Shown: positions 1 to 6,864 of the stretch, in pieces
Layout: each line of letters begins with the position of its first letter
Position numbering within the stretch: position 1 is the first letter of the stretch
Origin: Prosthecobacter sp.
GTDB taxonomy: Bacteria; Verrucomicrobiota; Verrucomicrobiia; Verrucomicrobiales; Verrucomicrobiaceae
Direction: 5' to 3'
Length of the DNA stretch: 64,000 bases
Assembly: GCA_019186985.1 (NCBI GenBank)
Contig: JABARQ010000013.1
Span: forward strand, 214,176-278,175
Notes under the pieces: model-generated
Databases searched by the model: none
What the model was told of the DNA's origin: nothing
Seen by the model: only the letters and a program-made list of their open reading frames with translations
Translations under genes and position numbers: made by a program

Positions 1-680
1 TTCGTCAGGACGACGCGCAGGCGGGTGCCGTTTTCCAGGGCGCGAAGCTGCTCCAGGGACTCGGTCTGCTCCAGCCGCGAGGGCGGCCAGGCGACGAACT
101 GAAGCAGGAAGCCGCGCTGAAAGCCGTAGATGCCGAGGTGCCGGTAATGCCGGGTGTGTGCGGAGGGGTTGCGTACGAACGGCAGGGGCGAGCGCGAGAA
201 ATAAAGCGAGTCGCCGTTCACGTCGAAGACGACCTTCACGACGTTGGGATCCTCCACCTGGGCCGGGTCGAGGATCGGCGCGGCGGCCGTGATCATGGAG
301 ATGGTTGGGCCGTTCTGAAGGGCTCGGGCCAGGTCGTCGATCAGGGCGGGGGAGATCAGCGGCTCGTCACCCTGGACGTTGATGATGGTGGCATGGTCAG
401 GAAACGCGCCGGCCGCCTCCGCGATGCGGTCGGTGCCGCTGGGGTGATCCGGGGAGGTCAGGACGGCCCTGGCGCCAAAGGCGGCTGCGGCATCGACGAT
501 GCGTTCGTCGTCGGTGGCGATGACGATGTCATCAACGGCCCTGCAGTCCTGGCAGCGTTCCCAGACGTGCTGGACCAGCGGTTTGCCGGCGATGAGGTGG
601 AGCGGTTTTCCCGGGAACCGGGTGGATCCCCAGCGGGCAGGGATGGCGACGAGGGTGCGTGGTTTCGCGGTGGTGGCCAA
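1..680 (-). CDS. kdsB: 3-deoxy-manno-octulosonate cytidylyltransferase (partial, C-terminus cut by window edge)
   Basis: Activates Kdo to CMP-Kdo for the LPS inner core in the cytoplasm. The reverse strand reads continuously from a TTG at 680 to the window edge, giving about 226 residues of the roughly 250 usual for KdsB. Family motifs are clear: PARWGSTRFPGKPL at residues 14-27 (nucleotide-binding loop), HPSGTDR at 79-85 and NVQGDEP at 101-107. The start is inferred: no ATG lies near, and TTG places the first motif at the usual distance from the N-terminus. It lies 86 bp downstream of the GHMP kinase gene on the same strand, so the two are probably cotranscribed. A related CMP-sugar synthetase is possible, but the motifs fit KdsB well. 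Confidence 0.9.
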   Translation of the reverse strand, partial: MATTAKPRTLVAIPARWGSTRFPGKPLHLIAGKPLVQHVWERCQDCRAVDDIVIATDDERIVDAAAAFGARAVLTSPDHPSGTDRIAEAAGAFPDHATIINVQGDEPLISPALIDDLARALQNGPTISMITAAAPILDPAQVEDPNVVKVVFDVNGDSLYFSRSPLPFVRNPSAHTRHYRHLGIYGFQRGFLLQFVAWPPSRLEQTESLEQLRALENGTRLRVVLT

Positions 681-766
681 GGTGGTGACAGGCGGGTTCG
701 CCTGAGATGGCGCGGCGTTCGCCGCCGTGCAAGGGGAGAATGGTCGCGGCGGAGGCCGCCGCAGGC

Positions 767-1762
767 TCAGACGACGTGGGGCTTGATCACGGTCACCTGC
801 TGCGGCTCCAGGGCCGTGCGCAGCCTTTCAAACATGGCGTCGTCCTCATAGGTGCCGACAATGGCCCCTCCGCTGCCGGTGAACTTGGCGCTGGCGCCGC
901 AGTCGCGGGCGGTCTCGACCATGTCGATGTTGCCCTGGCTGATCTTGTAAAGGCGGCGTCGGAGGTCGAAGTTTTCGTTCAGCAGCGGTCCGATCTCCCG
1001 GCCGCGGCCTTCGAGGAGCATGTCGCGCACGCGCTGGGCGAGGTTGGCCCACTGGTACATCGCGCTGACGATGTCGCGCTCGCCCCGGTTCCAGCGGCCC
1101 CGGATGTCATTGTGGAAGACCTCGGTGCCCTCGCTGAGCTTGTTGGTGAAGGCGACATAGACATTGGGGAGCAGGGCTGGGTCCAGCTCCTCATAGATGC
1201 CGTAGCCGAGCTTTTCGACATGGGCGCGGTTGAAGTCCATGAACACGACTCCCTCGTAGGCCTGGATGACGCGGTCCTGCAGTCCTGCGGGGATGCCTAG
1301 CTCGTCATTCTCCACGCTCAGCACGAGGCTGGGCAGCAGGTGCCTGGGGATGTCCACCTGGTAGAACTGGATGAGGGCGCGCCAGCAGGCGGTGATGATG
1401 GCGCTGCTTCCCGCCATGCCAACCTGCGGCGGGATGTTGCTGCGGTAGCGCAGGGTGAAGTTGCGCCCGTGCAGCGGCAGTCCGTTTTTGGTGCAGTAGT
1501 CGAAGAAGCGCTTCACGCTCGCCTTCAGCAGGCGGATGCCGCCGTAGTAGCCATGCTGGCGGACATCGCGCGCCAGGGCCTCGATGCCGCCGAACACGGA
1601 GTGATCCCTTTCGTTGGGCTCGATCGTCAGCTCGGGGGATTCAAACAGGGTCACCTCGGCGCCGTAGTTCCTGATGATGAACGAGATCGTCTTGCCAAAA
1701 TAACCATCGGAGGGGTTGCCCACCAGGCCGGCGCGGGCATGTGCTGTCGTGCGGATGAGCAT
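767..1762 (-). CDS. GHMP-family sugar kinase (glucuronokinase-like)
   Basis: A 331-residue GHMP-superfamily kinase, expected to phosphorylate a small hydroxyl substrate, most likely a sugar at C1, with ATP. The ATP-binding loop PPQVGMAGSSAI spans residues 111-122 and the C-terminal GHMP motif KFTGSGGAIVG lies near residue 295. The N-terminus (ARAGLVGNPSDGYFGKT) carries the substrate-side motif seen in glucuronokinase and mevalonate-kinase-like proteins. ATG at 1762 puts this motif right at the N-terminus, as usual. The gene sits just upstream of kdsB, which suggests a role in sugar activation for the envelope, but the substrate cannot be read from sequence. A divergent promoter shared with the hydrolase at 1919 probably lies in 1763-1918. 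Confidence 0.85.
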   Translation of the reverse strand: MLIRTTAHARAGLVGNPSDGYFGKTISFIIRNYGAEVTLFESPELTIEPNERDHSVFGGIEALARDVRQHGYYGGIRLLKASVKRFFDYCTKNGLPLHGRNFTLRYRSNIPPQVGMAGSSAIITACWRALIQFYQVDIPRHLLPSLVLSVENDELGIPAGLQDRVIQAYEGVVFMDFNRAHVEKLGYGIYEELDPALLPNVYVAFTNKLSEGTEVFHNDIRGRWNRGERDIVSAMYQWANLAQRVRDMLLEGRGREIGPLLNENFDLRRRLYKISQGNIDMVETARDCGASAKFTGSGGAIVGTYEDDAMFERLRTALEPQQVTVIKPHVV

Positions 1763-1918
1763 TTGGACGTGGGAACGGGAGGACGTGGGGTGCCAAAGCT
1801 ACGAGCGCGGCAAAATCGGCGCAAGAGGATTGGCGGTGACTTTCTCGTGCCCGGCTCCCCTCGCCGACGGCGGGAAGAGGAAAGAAAACGTGGTTATGCC
1901 GGGTATCCCCAGGCCGCC

Positions 1919-4030
1919 ATGCCCATGAACCCTGCCTCCAGTCCAGACCGCCGTCAGTTTCTTCAGAACTTCAGCCTGGCGTCGCTGGGCGTGGCGCTGC
2001 CTCTGACGGGGCCTGCGGGCGCCAGGGCCCAGGGGGCCGCAGCATCTGCGGGCGTTGCTTCAGCCGCGCCCCTGCCTGCCTTGAACCGCTTTCCAAGGAT
2101 GCTTCAGGACTGGCTGGTCACGGAGGTCCGCGCCGCCGAGGCCAGGGGCCATGAACGCCGCGCCGCACTGAAGACCCGGGAGGATGCGGAGGCCTATGTG
2201 AAGGAGGCCCGGAGGCGCATCCGGGAATGCTTCGGCCCGATGCCGGAGAAGGCTCCGCTGAACGCGAAGGTGACGCGGGTTCTTCAGCGTGACGGCCTGC
2301 GGATTGAAAACATCGTGCTTGAAAGCCGGCCCGGCTACCTGGTCACGGGCAACCTCTACCTGCCCGAGGCGCCCGGTCGAAAAGTGCCGGGAGTCATCGG
2401 CGTCTGCGGCCATTCGCTCAACGGCAAGGCGGAGACGGCCTACCAAAGTTTTGCGCAGGGGCTCGCCCGCCAGGGCATGGCCTGCTTCCTGGTGGATCCC
2501 GTGGGCCAGGGCGAGCGCTTTCAATACCTCAATGAAAAGCTGGGTTCCCGCCTCGGCGGCGGCACCTCCGAGCACAACCAGATGGGCAATCCCCAGTCGC
2601 TGGTGGGCGAGTTCCTGGGCGCCTGGTTCGCCTGGGATGCGATCCGTGCCCTCGATTACCTGGTCACGCGGCCCGAGATCGACGTGAACCATCTCGGTGT
2701 CACCGGCAACTCCGGCGGCGGCACGCAGACAACCTGGCTCTGCGGCCTGGAGCCCCGCTTCACCATGGCGGCGCCGTCCTGCTTCGTGACCACCTTCCGC
2801 CGCGATGCTGAAAACGAGCTGCCCCAGGACTGCGAGCAGTGCCCGCCGCATGTGCTCGCCCACGGCCTGGACCATGGCGACTTCCTCGCCGCGATGGCCC
2901 CGAAGCCGGTGATCATCATGGCCCAGGAGAAGGACTACTTTGACGCACGCGGCTCCGCCGAGACCCATGCCTGGCTGAAGAGGCTCTACACGCTTCTCGG
3001 CAGCCCGGAGAACATCCAGCTCCATGTCGGCCCCGACCCGCACGGCTACACCCTGGCGAATCGCGAGGCCATGTACCGTTTTTTCGGCAGGGCCTCCGGC
3101 GCCGCCGCGCATGCTGCCGAACCAACGATGCAAATGGAGGCCGAGGACGCGCTGCGCTGCACGCCCGAGGGGCAGGTGGCGCGGATGGGATCGAGGACCC
3201 TCATGAGCTTCACGCGTGAGAAGGCGGAGTCCCTGGCGAGGACGAGGCGCCCGCTGGAGGGTGCCGCGCTCGCCTCCGCGGTGCGCGAGGTGCTGCGGCT
3301 GCCGGAAGTGCCCGTGGACGCGCCGGACTACCGCATCCTGCGCAGCGTCGGCGGGCGCAGGTATCCGGCGAAGGGCTACTGCACCTATGCGGTGGAAACC
3401 CAGCCTGGCATCCATGCGCTGGTGACGCGCCTCAGTGACGAGTCCCTGACATCGCGGCTGCCGCGAGGACTGAAGCGCGCCGTGCTCTATGTCTCGCACC
3501 GGTCGGCGGACGCCGAGCTGCGTGACGAGCCGCTGGTGAAGGAGCTGCTCGCGGCCGAAACGGACGCCGCGTTCTTTGCCTGTGATGTTCGCGGCATCGG
3601 CGAGTCCCAGCCGGACACCTGTGGCGCGAACCAATTTTTACGTCCCTACGGCAGCCACTACTTTTACGCCGCCTACGGCCACATGCTCGACCAGCCGCTG
3701 CTCGGCGGACGAACCTGGGATGTCCTGCGGGTGATCCAGGTGCTGAAGCAGGCGGGGCATGAGGAGATCCATCTGGCAGGGCGCGGCTGGGGGGCGCTGC
3801 CTGCGGCGCTTGCGTCGGTGCTCAGCGGCGATGTTGCCCGGGTGACGCTGAAGAACGCGCTGGTCTCGTTTCATGAGCTTGCGGTTCATGAGGACTGCCA
3901 GTGGCCCTATGCCGTGATGCCCTTCGGCGTGCTTGCGAAGTTTGATCTTCCGGATGTCTACCGCGAGCTTGGCGCGAAGCGGCTGCGTTCCGTGGATCCC
4001 TGGGCCGCTGCCGATGGTTATGGAGCCTGA
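1919..4030 (+). CDS. Tat-exported acetyl xylan esterase-like alpha/beta hydrolase, two hydrolase domains
   Basis: A 703-residue exported protein. ATG 1919 gives an N-terminus with a twin-arginine motif (DRRQFLQ, about residues 10-16), a hydrophobic stretch and an Ala-rich cleavage region; the frame stays open upstream but is then only antisense to the kinase gene. The first alpha/beta-hydrolase domain keeps a complete-looking triad: nucleophile in GNSGGG (about residue 262), acid in EKDYFD (about 337) and histidine in DPHGYT (about 371). It resembles the large Verrucomicrobia and Planctomycetes acetyl-xylan-esterase-like proteins, so a polysaccharide deacetylase role is plausible. The C-terminal half looks like a second hydrolase fold, but the nucleophile elbow reads GRGWG (about 621), with Gly where Ser is expected. 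The stop overlaps the convergent gene by 13 bp. Confidence 0.85.
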   Translation: MPMNPASSPDRRQFLQNFSLASLGVALPLTGPAGARAQGAAASAGVASAAPLPALNRFPRMLQDWLVTEVRAAEARGHERRAALKTREDAEAYVKEARRRIRECFGPMPEKAPLNAKVTRVLQRDGLRIENIVLESRPGYLVTGNLYLPEAPGRKVPGVIGVCGHSLNGKAETAYQSFAQGLARQGMACFLVDPVGQGERFQYLNEKLGSRLGGGTSEHNQMGNPQSLVGEFLGAWFAWDAIRALDYLVTRPEIDVNHLGVTGNSGGGTQTTWLCGLEPRFTMAAPSCFVTTFRRDAENELPQDCEQCPPHVLAHGLDHGDFLAAMAPKPVIIMAQEKDYFDARGSAETHAWLKRLYTLLGSPENIQLHVGPDPHGYTLANREAMYRFFGRASGAAAHAAEPTMQMEAEDALRCTPEGQVARMGSRTLMSFTREKAESLARTRRPLEGAALASAVREVLRLPEVPVDAPDYRILRSVGGRRYPAKGYCTYAVETQPGIHALVTRLSDESLTSRLPRGLKRAVLYVSHRSADAELRDEPLVKELLAAETDAAFFACDVRGIGESQPDTCGANQFLRPYGSHYFYAAYGHMLDQPLLGGRTWDVLRVIQVLKQAGHEEIHLAGRGWGALPAALASVLSGDVARVTLKNALVSFHELAVHEDCQWPYAVMPFGVLAKFDLPDVYRELGAKRLRSVDPWAAADGYGA

Positions 4031-5466
4031 ACGGCTGCGTCCGCGAAGCCGGCCGTCGCTGCGTCCACCAGCCGGACGCCCAGGCCGTCGCGGTTGATCA
4101 TCAGCCGCACATGCCGGTTCAGCGCCTGCAGCACGGTGCGTCCGGGTTCTTCGGAGGAGGGTTTCGCGTCATAGCGCTGGAGCAGGCATGCATGCATGGC
4201 CTTGAAGAACGCCAGGGCATCCTCACGGGTGAGCCAGAGCGTCTGCCAGAGGGCATGGTCACGCTCATGGTCAGGCGAGGCGTAGGCCAGCAGCCTGTCG
4301 CCCTTCCAGCCACGGGCGCCGAGCCCGGCCTCTTCATCACTGTTGTAGGCGCGCAGGGCGGTGAAGATGGCAAAGCGGCCGAGACGGTCGTCAAAATAGG
4401 GCTTCTCGCCGCCGATCTCCGGACTGGCGAGGTCAACCCTGGCGGGCGGCAGCCTTGCCGCGTCGAGCAGGCGTTCGGGCTCGATCACCTCCGCGCAGGA
4501 GGCGGGCGGGGAGGAGTAGGCTGCGTTCAGCTGGGCAAACTCACCGGCGCCATGCAGGGCCTGGGCGAATTCAAAGCCGCGCGCGAAGGGGAACAGGGCC
4601 AGCTCCTTGAGATAGACGGGCATGGGCACCTGGTTCAGCGGATGATCGGGGTCCTCCACGGGCAGGTCATTGCCGCTGCGCGGCACGGGGTTCCGGATGC
4701 TGAACAAAAAGCGTGTTAATGCGGCGTCGCCGGTGATCAGCGCCATTCGGGCGATGCGCTCGTCGGTGCTCAGGGCGGACCTGGCGGCGTCGGGAAACAG
4801 CACGTTGCCGAATTCCCGCAGCAGCTGCCCGAAGGCGACCGCCATCGGCCGGTCCGGAGCGGGCATGCCAGGCACGGGCTTGTCATCCTCCACCAGCAGC
4901 GTGCCGGATTCGCGGTCATACCAGCCTCCGAGCTGGCGGGCGAGCACCGCCGCCTGGAGCGGCAGGGGGTCCACCGGCTTCTCGACCCACCCAAGCGCCG
5001 TCAGGGCCAGCGCGAACTTCGGCCCCTCGTCCCCGGGCTGCTGGAGCCGCAGCCAGCGCAGGATCGCCTTTTCCACGTTTTCACGGCTTGCCCCGGTGGT
5101 GGGGATGGGCAGGGCCTGGATGTTGCGGAACTTCATCAGGTCCAGACCGAGCCCGACAAAGTCCGGAGGCGCGTCGTCGGGGGCTGGCACGGGCTCGAGC
5201 TTCGCCACGCCCTTCATGCCGAGCGTGCCCAGCTTCTGCAGCAGCTGGGAGTTTTCATCCTGAAGCGCGCCCACCTGTCCCTGCAGGTATTCCACCTGGC
5301 CTTCGAGGATGGCGATCTGCCTGCGCAGGTCGCCGGCGGACTCCTGCTCCGTGCCAGCTCCCGCCGCCGGAGGTGACGACACTTTTCGTTGGGAAAGAAT
5401 CAGCCCTGCGGCCAGGCCTGCGGCAAGCAGCAGGGCAAGCACAAGGGCGGGGGAGGCATTCTTCAT
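4018..5466 (-). CDS. Hypothetical membrane-anchored coiled-coil protein
   Basis: 482 residues; family not recognised. The N-terminus has a short charged stretch then a hydrophobic helix (about residues 6-26, Ala/Leu/Gly-rich), which could be an uncleaved anchor or signal peptide. Residues about 45-85 (LRRQIAILEGQVEYLQGQVG and following) form heptads typical of a coiled coil. The remaining roughly 390 residues have the composition of a soluble globular domain; one stretch (EEAGLGARGWKGDRLLAYAS) suggests substrate-handling surfaces but no catalytic motif is certain. The C-terminus overlaps the esterase-like gene tail to tail. The start is about 100 bp from the divergent ExbB-like gene, so the intergenic region 5467-5574 probably holds promoters for both. 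Confidence 0.75.
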   Translation of the reverse strand: MKNASPALVLALLLAAGLAAGLILSQRKVSSPPAAGAGTEQESAGDLRRQIAILEGQVEYLQGQVGALQDENSQLLQKLGTLGMKGVAKLEPVPAPDDAPPDFVGLGLDLMKFRNIQALPIPTTGASRENVEKAILRWLRLQQPGDEGPKFALALTALGWVEKPVDPLPLQAAVLARQLGGWYDRESGTLLVEDDKPVPGMPAPDRPMAVAFGQLLREFGNVLFPDAARSALSTDERIARMALITGDAALTRFLFSIRNPVPRSGNDLPVEDPDHPLNQVPMPVYLKELALFPFARGFEFAQALHGAGEFAQLNAAYSSPPASCAEVIEPERLLDAARLPPARVDLASPEIGGEKPYFDDRLGRFAIFTALRAYNSDEEAGLGARGWKGDRLLAYASPDHERDHALWQTLWLTREDALAFFKAMHACLLQRYDAKPSSEEPGRTVLQALNRHVRLMINRDGLGVRLVDAATAGFADAAVQAP

Positions 5467-5574
5467 GGGGGAGGCCCCCCATGATGCCGGGCGGATCAGC
5501 GGCGTCCAGGGGCCAGTGGCAGATTCTGTCTCCCTCCTTGCAAGGCAGGAACGAGCGCCTACTGTCGCGCCCGC

Positions 5575-6399
5575 ATGTCCGCCCGAAAAATCCCCGTCCT
5601 CGCCTTGATCGCGGTTTTGTCTGCCTGGATGACCGCCGAGGTGGCGGCGCAGGACACGCCGCCCGCCGTCACGCGGGCTCCTGCGGCTGCCGCCTCCGCT
5701 TCATCTCCCGCCGACAACCCTTATGCCGCCGCGCTGACGCTGGACGGTTTTGTCGAACGCACGGGCGTGATGGCCTATCCCTTGATCGGCCTGTCGATGG
5801 TGACGGCCTTCTTCATCGTGCTGTTTTCCTTCACCGTCAGGCAGGGCACGGTGGTGAGCGACGCCTTCATGAACTCGGCGGACGCGCTGATCCGCAAGCA
5901 GGACTACCTGGGCCTGCTGGCCGTCTGCAACCGGCGCAACGAATGCATCGCGCGCATCACCGCCAAGACGCTGGACTTCGCCACGCGCAACCCCACCGCC
6001 AGCTTCGAGGAGGTGAAGGAGGTCACGGAGGCCGAGGGCAACCGCCAGTCCAGCCTGCTGCTGGCGCGCATTGCCTACCTCGGGGACGTGGGGGCGGTGG
6101 CGCCGATGCTCGGCCTGCTCGGAACCACCCTGGGAATGATCACCACCTTCCATGAGATCTCCAACACCCAGTATGGCGGCAGCAACCAGCTCGGCCTGGC
6201 CCAGGGCGTCTCCGAGGCGCTGCTCTGCACGGCCTCAGGCCTGGTCATCGGCATCCCCGCCCTCATTTTTTACGCGATCTTCCGCGGCAAGGTGAACCGC
6301 CTGATTTCGGAGATGGAGGCCGCCACCACCCACATCATGGCCCTGCTGGCCGTCCAGTACAAGCGCGCCGCCCGCGCCGCCGCCGGACGTCCCGAGTGA
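5575..6399 (+). CDS. MotA/TolQ/ExbB-family proton channel protein
   Basis: 274 residues; inner-membrane component that, with an ExbD/TolR partner, converts proton-motive force into mechanical work on the envelope. An N-terminal signal-like helix ending near AAQD is followed by three membrane segments: about residues 60-82, 165-190 (YLGDVGAVAPMLGLLGTTLG, the conserved TolQ/ExbB segment) and 212-238 (SEALLCTASGLVIGIPALIF). The long cytoplasmic loop between the first two has the usual size. The exbD-like gene starts 18 bp after its stop and the TPR gene follows, so one operon is likely. No TonB-like gene is nearby, so the driven partner is unknown. Confidence 0.9.
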   Translation: MSARKIPVLALIAVLSAWMTAEVAAQDTPPAVTRAPAAAASASSPADNPYAAALTLDGFVERTGVMAYPLIGLSMVTAFFIVLFSFTVRQGTVVSDAFMNSADALIRKQDYLGLLAVCNRRNECIARITAKTLDFATRNPTASFEEVKEVTEAEGNRQSSLLLARIAYLGDVGAVAPMLGLLGTTLGMITTFHEISNTQYGGSNQLGLAQGVSEALLCTASGLVIGIPALIFYAIFRGKVNRLISEMEAATTHIMALLAVQYKRAARAAAGRPE

Positions 6400-6417
6400 G
6401 CAACCGACTGAAGCTCC

Positions 6418-6858
6418 ATGAACTTCCGCAAACAACATTCCATCGAGCCCACGCCGATGCAGCTCGCGCCGCTGGTGGACGTGCTGTTCCTGCTGGTGAT
6501 CTTTTTCGCCGTGACCTCCCACTATGCGAAGAACGAGCAGGTGATGGACATCAGCGTGCCCGCGGCCGACGAGGGCAAGGAGAAGGAGTCGCGCAACGTC
6601 GGGGAGATCATCATCAACATCAAGACCCAGGGCGAGATCATCGTGAACGGCCAGGAGCTTTCCGAGGAGGAACTGCTGGTGAAGCTGAAGAACATCGTGG
6701 CGGTCTACAAGGACCAGGCGGTGATCCTGCGCGGCGACGAGGTGGCGGACTACAAGTTCGTGGTCAACGTGCTGAACATCTGCCAGAAGGCAGGCATCTG
6801 GAACATCGCCTTCGCCACCCGCAGGCCCGAGGCGGCGGAAGCCTCCAAAAAGCCTTGA
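6418..6858 (+). CDS. ExbD/TolR-family biopolymer transport protein
   Basis: 146 residues; partner of the preceding ExbB/TolQ-like protein. One membrane helix (about residues 16-36, APLVDVLFLLVIFFAVTS) carries the conserved proton-path aspartate, D21. The rest is a periplasmic domain ending in the typical YKFVVNVLNICQKAGI segment, which matches the end of the ExbD periplasmic fold. Length is normal for the family (about 130-150). It is only 18 bp from the upstream gene and 6 bp from the downstream TPR gene, which supports an operon. Confidence 0.92.
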   Translation: MNFRKQHSIEPTPMQLAPLVDVLFLLVIFFAVTSHYAKNEQVMDISVPAADEGKEKESRNVGEIIINIKTQGEIIVNGQELSEEELLVKLKNIVAVYKDQAVILRGDEVADYKFVVNVLNICQKAGIWNIAFATRRPEAAEASKKP

Positions 6859-6864
6859 AGTGAC

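Noticed and set aside
1340..1918. Upstream open extension of the esterase-like gene
   Set aside because: Lies antisense to the GHMP kinase and lacks protein-like features; the Tat motif places the start at 1919.
2060..3634. Minus-strand frame of 524 codons across the esterase-like gene
   Set aside because: Antisense shadow of a well-supported gene in GC-rich DNA, Arg/Gly/His-rich composition, no motif.
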